Below are positions 34,388 to 48,015 of a DNA stretch of 64,000 nucleotides, piece after piece (within the stretch, counting starts at the first letter, position 1; each line of letters begins with the position of its first letter). A program made the position numbers and the translations under genes. The notes beneath the pieces are model-generated. The model was not told the origin of the DNA, did not search any database, and worked only from the letters and a program-made list of their open reading frames with translations. Source of the DNA: Pogostemon cablin (lineage: Eukaryota; Streptophyta; Magnoliopsida; Lamiales; Lamiaceae). Location: positions 10,994,501-11,058,500 of the forward strand of contig CM042972.1 of assembly GCA_023678885.1 (NCBI GenBank), read 5' to 3'.

Positions 34388-37300
34388 ATGGCGGATAAGC
34401 AAGTCATTAAGCGCGCCAAGTATAAGTCTACAGTCAAGGACCCCGGGGTTGCCGGCGTACTCAAATTGGTATTTAACCCTGACCATGCACATTATGTGTG
34501 TTTCTTTCTGTATAGCTGGGAACAATGGATTTCTGTAATGTTTTAGGGAATGTTGATTGGTTGAGTGATATATGTTTGATGGTATCCCCCATTTTCAAAA
34601 AAATTATTTTGTTTTTTTTTTCATGGTGATTTGCTATTGTACGAACCGAGAATCCATACTTGAAATGTTTTTGGAAATTTAGTGTTTGGTGTGTTTTTTA
34701 TTTACTGGCTCTAATTTTGTATTATTCTGTTTCCAGAATGTAGAAAGATTAACCTTCATGCCAAATGATCCAAAATCCACCAAGCTAAATGTGGAGTTTA
34801 AGTATATTAAAGGTGATTATTTCTTCTACCTTTTCTACTCACTCATCTACATGTAACTAAAAAGAGAACCGCTTTATGTTAATGTTATGATTTCTCTTTT
34901 GGAAAAAATCAATCAAGGAATCCTTATTTCATCTTCATAGAGTTTTATAATCAATGTTATGTCATATATCATTTCAAGTGCAACATATCAATTGATGTGT
35001 TCTAACTACAATAAACTCCAGGGCACAAATTTACCAAGGAGGGTTCCAGTAAACAGGCCCTACTAAATCTCACTCAGGAACAGGTTCACGGTCTTTATAA
35101 GCTTCAGAAATTTATACTTTCATAATGTTAATATATTAGCAATTTTATCCACAACTTTTACTATTCATAACAATACCATGTTTGTGCTATTTCAGGGAGG
35201 GAATTACATTTTTGAATTTGGCAGTTTTGCTGACCGTGATGAATGCCGAGAATTAGTTGGTGAGTCACGGTAATGAGCAGTTATGCACCCTAAGTTGGGC
35301 ATACATTTTCAGATTGTCTAATTATAGTGATTGTTTAGATTTATATATCTTTGTGTTAGTTAAATGTGGTTCCTTTATCTTTGTGCTAACCTTTTTGGCT
35401 CTTACAATGCTAGTTTTGGTGAAAAAGAGAGAAAATCTGGGTATGCGTTTCGCTAATAAAGGCTCATATAGCTATTCTTAATGCTTTTGATTGTCTCATT
35501 ATGGCTTATTGTGTTGCCATGAGAAACGTTCCTTGGATGGAGTTCTCTTTCGTAATATTGAACATCATAATGAGAATATTTTTAATTTTATTTTAAAATA
35601 TTTTTAGAAATTAAATTTTCATTTGTTTAGATATTAAAATCTTATCTTTGTTGTCAATAATTTGGAAATACCAGTGCACGAGACAGTCCATGGATTGATT
35701 GGCATTTTCTCTTGTTAGTCTAAAGTTTGAATGAGGTACTATACCTGATAATGTTGTTTATGTCGGCTTATGAGCAGCCTATGCCATTGCATTTCATGCT
35801 GAAGGTGGAAAAGCGATAGCTGAAAAATCTGCTGGCCCAATTAACAATGAACAACTTACTAGGGCTGAAACAGAGCGACGAATTAAGCTACTGCAGGAAA
35901 ACAGGTAAATACAATCCACATTTGTTTATTAGACGACGTATCTTCAAAATCCTCTTAGTCCAGAATTACTATTTCATGTCTCATTTGTTAATTGAAAAGT
36001 AGAAAATCCATTTTTTCTTAGCATTATTTTATCTTTGATTGTGTCATCTACGCATTGGCAGTATTCGTTGTGCTATTGAATCTGAGTAGTAGGATTCTGG
36101 GATATGTTTAAAGTCACAGATGTGAATTTTGATGCAAAGTAGGAGAGATGATAGAGGTAAACATCATATATTAGAACTGAGAAGTTTAAGATTTTTCCTT
36201 GAACAGTGTTACTGCTTTCTCAAAGTTTGGAAATGCATTATGTTGAGCGGCTGGCAAATAAAGTTTTCTTTTATATAGGCCTTTATATCATGGTAAATAT
36301 GTTTATGAAAATGATTATAAGTTAAGCAGAAATTAGATTGTATTGATGTTCTGTGTGTTCTAACTATATGTTATTGAGACTCCACCAACCTAGAAAATCT
36401 CATCTGGAAGCCAAGAAGAACCCATTGATGGCCATGAATAACTCAAGGATATATAGAGCATTTTTGGCAGTTCTTCCTGTGTTATTTCTTTTTTGTTGAA
36501 CACTGGTAACTTGGTTTAGTTGTGCAATAAAATAGTTCATTCTTAATAGGTTCTTAAAACCTTTGTCGAGTTAGCATTTGATGTCTGATGAACAATTAAG
36601 TGATCTAATTTCTTCTATGGAGATTCGGAGAAGCTCATACCTTTATTTGTAAATCAACTAAGCTGTAAGTGGTTCTGTTCTCATGGTTGGGCATGTTAAG
36701 GTATAATCAACTTGTTTTCTTGTCCGGAGGGCCTGAATCCATTTTTTTCTCTCGAACCAGAATGTTTTGATTTCCCATTATCCTAGAGCTCTGTTTATGG
36801 ATGATTTTGTCAAAAGAATAGTATAAAATTATCTGATAAATCGTACTTTCTTAGAAACCTGTATTTTGACATCTCACTATGCAACCAGTTCACAACAATG
36901 TGCTACTTTAGTAATTTTCCATTATAGCATCTACCAGCCATGCTTCCTTATCTCATAATATTCTTTCATTTGTTATTAAAAATATGAAACTGAGTGTGAG
37001 ATTAATTTCCTTCTGAATATGAAGTTTTTAAAATTTAAAATTGCTTATAATCAATGTACTAAATAGGTCTAATTGGCAGCGAGTTACAGACACTTCACAA
37101 GCAGTTTGTGTCTGGAGGTATACTGACAGATTCTGAATTTTGGGCAACACGAAAGGTAAGCCTACTGAAATCTTCTGTTAATATTTTCTTGAATATTAAT
37201 GTCAAATAAGGAAAATAAACTTAAAATGCAAACGTTTCTCCACAAGTTTTATTAAACTTTACAGCAAAACTACTCCAGTTTGTTTAATGTATGTCTTGTG

Positions 37301-40300
37301 TAGCATGTAATTTAATTTATAAATTGTTGTTTCCTGCTGTAGCTTCTACTTGATGAAAAGGTAATATCAATTGCATATATAACTAGAGGTCATTAATGAA
37401 GTGCAGAAATTGTTGGACCAGAATGATAGCAGGAAGCCGAAACAACGACTAGCATTAAAAAATGAAATGTGGACTGTGAAGCCGCTTTCTGATGGTCAGG
37501 TAAATGATAACCTCCTTGCGAAGCTTCCTGCCTGGCAGTATAGATGTGTGCATATGCTTGAGCATGAAACAATATGCGTGGCTTGGACCTCGCTCCTTCT
37601 AGTGGGTCATGCGTAGCTCGATCAATTCTATTCCAGCACAACTGAAGTTGTTATATCCAAATGAATACTTTTTTTTCTGCATAAAATTGATATAATTTAA
37701 TCGAAGTTTTAGTGACCTTATATTTTTTTTTCTAATGCACGGGGCATCTGATCCATACACAAACTAATCTGCGGGAGGCCAAAACCCTCTGTCCATTAGT
37801 GCAACCTCATTTCAAGCTAGAGTTTTACTCTTTGTAAGGGCTGACACTTTTGATGGCACCCCATGGGTTTTGTACCTGGGACCTTAGAAGTGTTTCACCC
37901 TAAAGTACCTAGTCCTCACTGCTAGGCCAACTGGTGGGGGGTTAGTAACCTTATTTGGACAAAAACAATAGAAATAACTAAGCTTCATCAAACGAATTGT
38001 GCCTTTATTGCTTTGTTGCGATTGCAATAAATTGGTGCTGCCTGTAACCTATATTCTTATCATTTCATTCTGATATACATAAGAGGCTTAGCATTACTTT
38101 ATGTTTCTTAAAGATTATGACGACTTCTTGTTCAAGAATGATTCATTAGCCCTAGGGAGGGAAAGATGGGGGCCTATGCATTATGAAGGTACTTTTACAA
38201 ATGCACATCAATGTTAGGAAGAGAATTAGCAACGAGCTAGACTATAGGAGCCTAAAGAGGATGATAAAATTTTTTGAGATGCAAAAGGCAAGTTCAGGTG
38301 AGTGTCACCACGTACATGGTGTCAAAGAAGATTCAAAATGTATTTATCTTTTTCTCTGGATAAGGAGGGTGTAAAATGAGGCTTGATGTAAGAAAGCAAC
38401 TGTGCCCATTCCATAAATGTTTAGCAAAGGGGGGAAATTGGAGATAATTAAGAGCTTGTATTTTGTTCTAGTGCAGGAAAGGGGCTTTTTATAATCCAAA
38501 TTTAGATATTTGTTTTGTGAATTTGAACATCAAAAGACTGATCATAAAAGAATTTGGACATCTAAGGCTTCCGAATTCAGAAACAATTTCTTATTCTACA
38601 ATCACTGGTAATAGCCATATTTATCTCTTGAGATGGGACTTCTTTGGAGCAGAAAAATCTAACCACGTCTATTATTTACCTGGGATGAATAATTTGCTTA
38701 GAGCTTGATTCATTCATTGAAATTGCCTTACTAATATTTTGATATGTTCACTGCTGTTTCCAACATATTATCATTGACCTGTTAGTCACATCTCTGTTTG
38801 TTTTGTTTCAGTCAAACCGGGTGACATTTAACTTGACGCCAGAAATTATTCATCAGGTATGTTGACTTTGTTTTTTTATTCCTTCAAGTTGTGTTTCCCC
38901 TTTTATGTGTTTCTAATGTCTTCTTAATCTATGATAGCTTTTCTTGATGGGATGAATTTCTTACTCGCAAACAGTTTAAGGTTTATGCAATTGTGAATAT
39001 TAAATTCATGGAGAGAAACCCTTTTGATGTTGTGTATGATTGGACAAGAAATTAGGAGTGGAACTGCAGAAGAATCTAGGAAAGACAAACTTCTTAAATG
39101 AACCTTCCTGGAAAACCATATTTATATTCTACTCTTCAAATACAGAATTGTTTGAGAAACACCTCCCAGGGGCTCCAAGTATTGCACCTCGTTTGGACAG
39201 GCAGGCACTTTTTTGGAGGCACATGCCTCCCTACTCCCCATCCTTGTGCCTCTGTGCACCTCTTTACTCACCTTGTCAGCTTCCTTCCAAACAAATTATA
39301 ATTACACTTTTTGAAGATGTGTTTTGTATTCTAAAAGACACTTTTATTACTACCCCTGGCCTCTTCTTCTATTATTCTCATAAACTTGGGAGAGAAAAGC
39401 TCTTGTCTCTATTCTTCAAGAGAAGATACTATGTGATTATGATGTGGATTATCACTATCTGTTTGATTAAGATGATTGTTGATTAGGGTTTAGTTTGGTA
39501 GTCGTTTTACTTGATGCACTTTGTGTTATTGTTTTGAAGATTTATGGTTGAACTTTGCAGTATTTTACTATTTATTTGTTTCTAATAAGTATTTACATTA
39601 TTTATTCATGTTCAATTGTTATTTGTGAGTTATTATCTAGTACCGTACATTCAACTTTTTATTTACTTGATGACGTGCCAAATATGTTAAATTCAAATGT
39701 AGGGTCTGTAGATAATGTAATGTCCTAATTTACAAGAATTTTCTTCTTGCGTCTGGTGCTAGAAGGCCCCTAACAAGTAACAACTATGTCAAGAACCCTG
39801 ACTAGAGTTGGACTCAGTTAATTTTTTTGTTTCCTTTCATTCTTTGGAAGGAAGTGCCGTTCCTCAATCTCAGTCCACCATATCTTCTTGGTTAATGTTT
39901 TCTATTTGAAATTTCAGCCAATTTCTGAGGTTTTGTCTTTCAAATTAGCTCCTAAATTATTGCTGCTTTATCTGTTTATTACTCTTTTATTAAGTTTTGA
40001 AGTTTTATGTGAAATATTACAGATTAATTCACTGATGTCTGGCTGGACTGTATAAAGTGGAAAATTATCTTTGTTCAGACTATAACTTTTATTTGATAAT
40101 AGTTATGATATGTGGTTATTGCACAATTAGCTCTGGCTTAATGAAAAGTTTTCTTGCAGATATTTGCTGAAAAACCTGCAGTTCGTCAAGCATATCTGAA
40201 TTTTGTACCTAAAAAGGTTGGAGGAATGCCAAAGTTCTATGTTATTTTCCAAGGAATTGTTATTTACCAGATATCTTGTTGTTCTTCTGCATTAGTATCA

Positions 40301-43300
40301 ATTGTAGTACCTGTTAATCAAAATCAGTTGGGTTTCTGAGACCTAGGTGTTCTGCAATCGGTGACTCGGTTCCCCTTCCTAGTTCCTTGGAAAACTGCCT
40401 CAACATTTCTCTTAGACTAATAATTGTTCCGGAGCATATTTTGTTTTATCCATATTGAAATGAATTCAGCATAGTAATCTTAAAAAATGTAGGCTTCGTT
40501 TGGTCTCCTTTCTTATGAAAGTTCTCCTTTTCAACATTTCAGTTTAATTATTGGGACTTATTGGTTGTGTGAAAATTAAACTATATTTTGTTAAACATGT
40601 GTAAATATGAAACTCTATATTTTCTCGTATGAGATTTGGTTTGGCTAGTTATTTTAACACAAATAACGGGATTTATAATGAAGTATCTCTGTCGTTTGGT
40701 TCTATATCTTAATTTATGCTTAGAAGCAGGTCCGGTGGGGTTCATTTTGAATGTTTGATCTCATGATGTTAATTTAGTTGATAATTTATTGGTGGTGGGT
40801 CCCTCGGAATTGTATTATATATCAATGGTATGTGATTTGAATGATGAGAATTTTGATTGATAAGCTGTAGATTATGTTTTTCATAAGGTTGTAACTTGAA
40901 GTTGATAGGTCGTGAATTTGGTTTTGTTAGGAAAATTTGAAGATTTAAATGACAGATGTTTAATTGAATTCGTAAATGGTACCAAATATCTCTTTTATAT
41001 CTTAAATGAATTTTCAAATGGATATTCCCAGTTTGTTCCCACTACTCCAGAACTCTACCTGTAAGAAATTATTTGTATTTTACAGATGACTGAAAAGGAG
41101 TTCTGGACCAAGTATTCTAGAGCAGAATATCTTCATAGTACGAAGAATGTGGTTGCTGCAGCAGCGGAGGCTGCTGAGGATGAAGAGCTTGCTGTTTTCT
41201 TGAAACGAGATGATATGCTGGCCAATGAAGCTAGGAGAAAGGTAGTTCTATGTAAAGTTTGTTTTCTCGTTCTCATTTTTAAGACTCATGATTTTCTTTC
41301 CATCATCTGATAATATACATGTATTTTTCCTTTAGTAAGACTCATGATTTTCTTTCCATCATCTGATAATATACATGTATTTTTCCTTTAGATTAGGCGT
41401 GTTGATCCAACTGTTGACATTGAAGCTGATGTGGGGGACGATTACACGCATCTCCCGGTAAATTTGGATGCACACCCTGATTCTGCATGCATTTTTTTGT
41501 TAGAATCCTTGGAAATTTTGTTTCAAATAAGAAATGTTTCACAAAGAAATTTTTTTTTATCATCATAAACCATTATTTATGAGATATGATATGTGAATAA
41601 TTTTTATTCATTCTATGAATACTAGTTCTGTGTTATTGAAAATTTGCATTTTTTTTATAGAGAGCAAAATTAGGGTTTACCTATGACGGGGGGCGGGCTT
41701 AGGACCACTATCCGTGGGCTGGGCTTATTTATTGTGATTTTAATAATAATTCTATTAGGGTTTTGTTTATTTCCTTTTTGATATTAGTAAGTAGAAGTAT
41801 TTAAGGAGTTATATTAGGATTTATGGAGGATTATTGAGATTATTATTGGATTAAGGAGCCTGGAGGCTTTTGTGCAAATGGAATTTCCCTTTGATTGTTC
41901 TTGTTCTTATCGTTTTTGTTTACAAGATCTTATTTCAGGTTATTGTATGGTTTTCCCTTGAAATGTCTAACTTTGATTTTTCTAATATATATCCTCTAAT
42001 TTGTAGGATCATGGGTTACTTCTTGATGAGGCCCAGGATGTCTTGGATGCCCAATATGAGCCTTATCGAAGATCTTTTGCACAAGATTTGAACCAGCATG
42101 CTGCAGTTGTTCTTCAAGGAAGAGTTGTGGGTGGGTTCTCTTAAGCAGCATTGCTTTTTTTTTTGGTTAGATATAGCTGTTTTTTCATTGTTTATTTAGA
42201 TTTGGACAGTCTAATATTACATTTTATGTAATTGTATGAATCAGACGAGTGTGAAAGCTATTTGACAGTACTTTCTAACTTTCCATTAATTTGATAGATG
42301 TCGAGTTGGGAGATCCAAGGTCTGTTGCTGAAGCTCTTACCAGGAAAAAACAGGGTAGAAATTCTTCTTATTCTCAACAATACAAACACTTCTTATTGAT
42401 ATAACGATAAATATGCTTATTAATGTTAAGTATCTTTGCAGTTGAACTCTCTGATGAAACATCAAATAGTAATGTTGAGAAAGAGCTCTCCAACAGGATT
42501 TCTCGAACTGCAGAGATTGATGATCTTCAGGGGCCTCGAGATCCTGCAGTGGCACCTCTTAGTATCAAGGTTTGGGGCTGTTATTTTATTTTAATAACAT
42601 ATTCTATAAGAGCTGTAATTTTTGAATAAATTAATTCTCTGTACAGGATCCCAGGGACTACTTTGATTCTCAACAGGCTAACGCCCCAAAAGCTTTGGGA
42701 GATGCAGGTTCAGGTGGAAAACCCTTAAAATCTAGTGTGAGCTCAGGTGAAGCATATGGCTCTTTAAGGGATATCGTATCTGATATTAGAGTAATGGGTT
42801 TGAGCGAACCAATTATGAATCATGAGGTTGCTCTTAAGGTACTCAACCTCACACTTCTGTATTCTCTTAACTGATGTGTATGCAATGTGTGCTTCATTAT
42901 AAATGCTTTATCTCTGAAATATAATTTTCTCTTTACCAAATATAGGTTTTGAATGGGCTGACCCAGAATATCTCTAGCACGAAGCTCCATCTTGGTAACA
43001 ATCCACATGAGAGTGTTCTGGATAGGTTGCCAAAAGTTACTAAAGAGGAACTCTTACATGTGAGCATATCCTAAGATTTCAATGTCGCAAACACAGTGTC
43101 CATTTTATGATATATGTTATCATGGTATCAACTGGAAGAACTCTTTTGCAGCACTGGACGTCTGTACAGGAACTGTTGAAGCACTTTTGGTCATCATACC
43201 CCATTTCAACAAAATATCTTTATAACAAGGTTGTTATATGCTTCTTTGTTCTTAGAACGTTGATATCATGCGTAAACAAGTTTTTTATTTCGCATTATGT

Positions 43301-44872
43301 TATTGTATAATTAATCAAATTGGAGAACTCCTAAACATATGCTACACTTCATTATTAGGTACATAAAATACTTTATGAAGCTTAACAATTATAGTCGCCA
43401 TTTATCTCTGCCTGCTCTTGAGATGGTTCCACATCCTGTCTCTGCCTTCTCTTGAGATGGTTCCACTACCTGTTTCTGGCATTTTAAGTTATACATCGAA
43501 TTGCTTACTCAGCACCACTTTTGTTTGCCTGCATGAAAGAGAATCACCTTATTAAATTCTCTTATTGACCACAAGATGGGCTTCTTTATGGTTGATTAGG
43601 GTAAGCTTGCATTAAAGGATCTGGCTGATTGAAAATCCTGGTTTAAATATTGTTTGTAGAGTTCATATCTAAGTCAATTATTTTGCATTACATATTTCTC
43701 GTTCAGCATTGACATGTCATTCTGGAGAAGATTGGAAATTCTCTGACAATGAACTTAACTGGGAAAGGGTGAGGATAGAGAATTTGTAACTCAATGCTTG
43801 TGTTTTTTCTACTCTGAACTATTCCTGAGTGATCAAGGCATAAATGAGTCTTAAAGGGTTTGGCTTTTAGTCATTCCCTTAATTTGCCAGTTCTCTTTTT
43901 TACTATTCAACTGACTCGTGTTTGATCTTTGATTTTTAAATTCCGCCAAACTTGTGTATTTCTAATTCTTCCATCTTTTAGACGATTTGGCTGGCTATGA
44001 TAGTCTTATGTGGTTTGTTCACCAACAGGTAACCAGATTGAAAGACGCAATGTCCCAACTCTATTCAAAGCTGCAGGTGCTTTTTCAATAATGGCATGTT
44101 ATTTGTGCCCAATATTATTGGTCTACTTTCTAATGTTCCAACTTTTCCAGGAGATGAAAGAATCTGTGCAGTCTGATTTCAGGCACCAGGTCTCTCTTCT
44201 TGTTCATCCAATGCTTCAGGTTAGTACTAACTTGCATGTAATAATGTGGTCACTTCTACCGAGCATTCCTAAATTTAAGGTTGTTTTAGATTATTTGGGA
44301 TTTACGGATGAATTTGGAATTCATATTAGCGTATTCGTTGGTTGTGGTCCGGAAATGGATTCTCTCCAGTTCGGGAGATCTTCTCACTGTTCATGTGAAC
44401 AGTGAGAATAAATATCTTAACAGTAGGGGAGAGGATCTGTTTTGAAAACCCACTCCTCTCATTTTGAAATACTTCTGTTGTGTCCTGTGGGTGTGCCCTG
44501 GAACCCGCCCTAATAATTGGGGTGAATATCTTTTCTCCCCCAACATAGCTTGATGACAAACATCTGGATACAAAAATCGTACTTATATTGGAGGATCGAT
44601 CTAAAGTCCTCAAGAGGAAATCTCTTGGTTTGCTAAGAATCTGAAATTCACGATGGACCAAAGTTTGAGTGACTTTGGTGGATCTGAAACCCATGTATAT
44701 TGAATTTTGTAGATTAATAAAAAAATCCATCAATACCAAATGATACTACCCTTAATATAAGGTGCAACCTTGTTTTTTCATGTAGGCTTTAGATGCAGCG
44801 TTTGCCCACTATGACGCTGATGTACAAAAGAGAATGGGGAAGAGTGGAGAGAGACCTAATGGGTTTACATAA
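34388..44872 (+). CDS. TFB1: General transcription and DNA repair factor IIH subunit p62 (TFB1/GTF2H1)
   Basis: Twenty exons with GT-AG introns encode 599 residues, matching the family length (about 590 in plants): 34388-34468, 34737-34812, 35022-35083, 35196-35259, 35778-35904, 37080-37155, 37407-37499, 38812-38856, 40160-40216, 41086-41241, 41392-41457, 42007-42130, 42298-42354, 42442-42569, 42647-42838, 42946-43059, 43152-43229, 44029-44076, 44151-44219, 44786-44872. The N-terminal PH-like domain (residues about 10-105, FMPNDPKSTKLNVEFKYIKG) is followed by two BSD domains (ending GGILTDSEFWATRKKLL, about 150-167, and KMTEKEFWTKYSRAEYL, about 227-243), then VDPTVDIEADVGDDYTHL and a C-terminal helical region. 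In TFIIH core p62 binds activators and XPG/TFIIE and serves transcription initiation and nucleotide excision repair in the nucleus. Two splice oddities are listed separately (37343-37360, 41280-41391). Confidence 0.95.
37343..37360 (+). other. Candidate 18-nt in-frame microexon of TFB1
   Basis: Bounded by CTGCTGTAG and GTAATATC, this would add LLLDEK between RK and KLLDQN. The intron is phase 0 and 18 is a multiple of three, so the frame is kept. Family alignments (from memory) run directly from RK to KLL, so the segment is left out of the main model. It resembles the following exon start (KLLDQN). Confidence 0.35.
37722..37943 (-). mobile_element. tRNA-derived SINE in TFB1 intron 7
   Basis: The minus strand begins GGTTGGCCTAG-type sequence with box A (TGGCCTAGCAGTGAGGACT, 37911-37929) and box B (GGTCCCAGGTACAAAACC, 37866-37883) and ends in an A-rich tail. 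Target duplications of 11 bp with one mismatch flank it: AGTGACCTTAT (37711-37721) and AGTAACCTTAT (37944-37954). Confidence 0.8.
41280..41391 (+). repeat. Perfect 56-bp tandem duplication containing the 3' splice site of TFB1 intron 10
   Basis: Copies 41280-41335 and 41336-41391 are identical and each ends TTTTTCCTTTAG. The second supplies the acceptor for the exon at 41392. Use of the first would add 56 nt starting with TAA in frame, an immediate stop. Confidence 0.9.
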
Positions 44873-45480
44873 TGTCATTTCACATTATGTGATCATCAAA
44901 TTGTCAAATGCGTTATTACTAAATTTTGACAATTTCTTTTGAAAAAATCTCTTTCATGTATTGTTTTCTTTTTTAGGATATTCATATGTAATATATACAC
45001 TATGTAAACCCAATGGGTTTATATTGTGTAATTTTGCATTTTTTTAGTCTGCGATTATCAAATTCTCCAATGCTTCATTTTTAAAAATTTTCAGCTTTTT
45101 GTTGAGAGGAATCTCATTCATGTATTGTTTGCTTTGGTAAGTTTTATATCTACTTAGTCTTTGATTTACATTTTAGCCCCTAAAAAAACACAAAAAAGAA
45201 AGAAAAAAAGCCGTCTTAATTTGAGATTAAGTGTAGCGTACAAAAATTTCTTTAATTACAACGTTTTAGGAAAATTGTTCGAGTGTATTTGTTCTCTGAT
45301 ACTTCATTTTTATGTTCATTTGTATTTGGGTGCGTGTATTTACATGTGTTAATTTTTATTCAATAGTATAAAAGTGTTTTATAATAAGTGTAACTTTTTT
45401 CTATTCATTTTTTCATTAAAAAAATTAAAAACTAATAGAAAATTCACTAATAAAATGTATAATTTTTAGGGTCAATTACT
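44873..45480. other. TFB1 3' flank; no gene seen
   Basis: AT-rich with an internal near-repeat (TTGTTTTCTTTTTTAGG / TTTCATGTATTG) at 44955-45130. Confidence 0.5.
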
Positions 45481-45580
45481 ATTGGATACATAAAATAATG
45501 CATAATTGCTATAAATTACATCAATCAAAACACTAATATTCATAACTACACAATTATGATTATGATACCATAAATACCCT

Positions 45581-45910
45581 TATGTGTTTGCACAATTTGT
45601 CTTGCACAATTTATTTTTGCACATTTTGTTTGCACATTTTAAGTTTCGGCGGAGGTCCGACAGCCGGCGGCGGAGGTCAGGCGGCAGTCCGACGAAATTT
45701 TTTTGCACAATTTGTTCTGCACAATTTTGTTTTGCACAATTTTATTTTGCATATTTTGTTTTGCAAATTTTTTTTTGCACATTTTGTTTTGCAATTATAT
45801 TTTTTTTTGCACAATTTTATTTTGCACATTTTGTTTTGTAATTTTTTTTTGCACATTTTGTTTTGCAACTCATCAACTTGTTCATTTTGCACCATTTTTT
45901 TGCACATTTT
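45581..45910. repeat. Low-complexity cluster of TTTTGCACA / TTTTGCAAT words
   Basis: About twenty spaced copies of TTTTGCACAATTT or TTTTGCACATTTTG, interrupted at 45643-45690 by a GC-rich GGCGGAGGTCCGACAGCCGG segment. All six frames give biased translations, so no protein is claimed. Confidence 0.8.
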
Positions 45911-47520
45911 TTTTACTATTTTATACCCATTTTTTTATACCCAATCCATTCATTATCAATTGACTGTCAATTTTTGTCAATGTTATATGATGAATAATTC
46001 TTCTTCAAGTTTTGGATTCCTTTGCAATAAACCTGTTCCAGAAGTTATCCCATTCATCTGATATATTCAATCATAACTCATAAGTTGCTTTAGTATAAAA
46101 ATCTGGAAAAATCTTTTGCAAATAAATCATTATTAAACACTAATATCTTCATTTGGATTTTTCCAGCAATAAAAAACCTAATATAAAACGAAATAAGCTG
46201 CAATTGACCATCCAACTAAATTTTGGATAATAAATATAATCAGTCAATTGAATTAATCTACTGTGTAAGATCAACGATAGAAGGCAAAATCAAGATAAAT
46301 TGCCACATTATCTTTCTGGACTTAAGAGCAAAATAAAAAATGGTACTCTAACAAATTAATACCCAATTCATTCAGCAACCGATTGAGATTTATGCGGGAG
46401 CATATTACCTTTCATATAATCAACCATAGCTCACAGTATTAGCAGTTCAAAGAACCACAATGTGATCAAAGCAACGCTCAAGAAAGTCACAACAGTGGAT
46501 GATCCACAATATTTCCATCTTCGTCGATCAAATCCTCAAGCTCAACAGTGGATGAGCTTTTATCTATTTAAGTTACAATGGATTTATTCTAAGGCAGCAA
46601 TATCACCCACTTTCAGAACTGGTTGGAGGGTTGGACACAAGGACAGCAGCATCACTTGGTTCACAAACCAGTAGGCATCAACTATGATGATTACAATTAT
46701 TACTTTGAATTGCACCTAAAGAACAAATTAGTTCTTCAGGAATGATATGGTCATGAGGAAAATGATATGAGCCAACATGTCCTAGCTAGTAGCACCTGTC
46801 CAACAGTCCAAGGCTACTAATAGAGCAATATAACACACATGAAGAAATATTAGATATAATGGGAATTCCTATTCTACCCTGAATCATTGCTTTCCATCAC
46901 TTTCTCTTCTTCTAGGACCTGCACCTGCTCAAATGGTGTATTTTTCTTCTCTCTAGTAGTTTTTAGGAATTCACTCATTTGAAGTATTCTTATTATGAAC
47001 AAATCAATTTACTTCAGTAAAACCCTCTATAATTAAAAAGTATATTGCTCCAAAAAGGATGATTGATTGCCTCAATGTACCAAACTTGTAGTGAACCAAA
47101 AATAGAATGTAGCATTCATCTTTAGCGAAAATCATTTTACAACAAAAATTAGCAAAAGTATACAACTAGCAGAATAGTGTGAATTTGTAGAATTCAGGAT
47201 GTCAAGAGTGTTTGGTGCAGCAGCGGATGACCAATGAGAGAATCATGTCATTTTAGAGGAATTCACAATCCAAAACTAACATTAGATTATGGGTGCAACT
47301 ATCACAAACTTCAATAATTTGAAATTGAACATTCAACTGTAAATCGATTTTGCCTAGCAATTGAAACAACTAACAATCTCTGTCGCATTCTCAACCCTAA
47401 AATTCCATATACGACATTTTCCACAGTTTGAATAATTGAGTGAAAATGTTAGAGAAGCGAGATGAAGTTACCACCATCTGTGATAAGAAATCTTCTCGTT
47501 GCACCGGAAATATATGATAT
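45911..47520. other. Intergenic, intron-like; possible captured exon near 46600-46675
   Basis: On the minus strand about 46600-46675 reads LVCEPSDAAVLVSNPPTSSE then SG and a stop, without family resemblance. The rest holds no supported gene. Short TIR-like similarity between 45465-45580 and 48030-48190 (inverted ATTACTA-ATAC-AAAT-ACCCT layout) hints at a decayed Mutator-like element spanning this region. Confidence 0.25.
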
Positions 47521-48015
47521 AATTTTGGTCACCCTGTTTCAGCCCTCCAATCGCCTCTCGGCAGAGGTAAAATCCCCATTCGCAGGTCCATGAAAACAGT
47601 ACAGTCGGCGAGAGATACCCAGTGGCGAGAGCGAAGTTGGATCTGCACCAAAGGTTCAGCAGGGAAGCCCGGGACCGTTGCTAGGATGCTGAAATTGGAA
47701 GCGCGACAGCACCGCGACTGTTTGAGAGAGAGGACCCAACTGCTACTAGTAAAAAGCGGCGAAGAACCCACGGCGGCGAGCGGCGAAAAATCATGGCCGC
47801 ATCGGAATGTCGGCCAAAAATCGAGCATCTACGGAGAGCTCAAGATGGCACTAGATCTGCCGGCTACGGAGGTGGGCGACATCATTGGTCTGAGCGGCGA
47901 GCTGAACGAATCACGTCGGAGTTATGGGCGGCGCAAACGACTAGCGCGAGGGCTCCAGATCTGCAAGCGCATCTACCAGTTGAGAAGGGCTCGTTGCATA
48001 GTGAAACCGTATTTG
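47521..48015. other. GC-rich island with open frames on both strands, unidentified
   Basis: The plus strand is open from 47590 to 48207 (KMALDLPATEVGDIIGLSGE, then RRSYGRRKRLARGLQICKRI) and the minus strand from 47529 to 47828. Neither has a family I recognise. Composition contrasts sharply with the AT-rich flanks, as in a first exon or a transduplicated gene piece. Confidence 0.3.
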
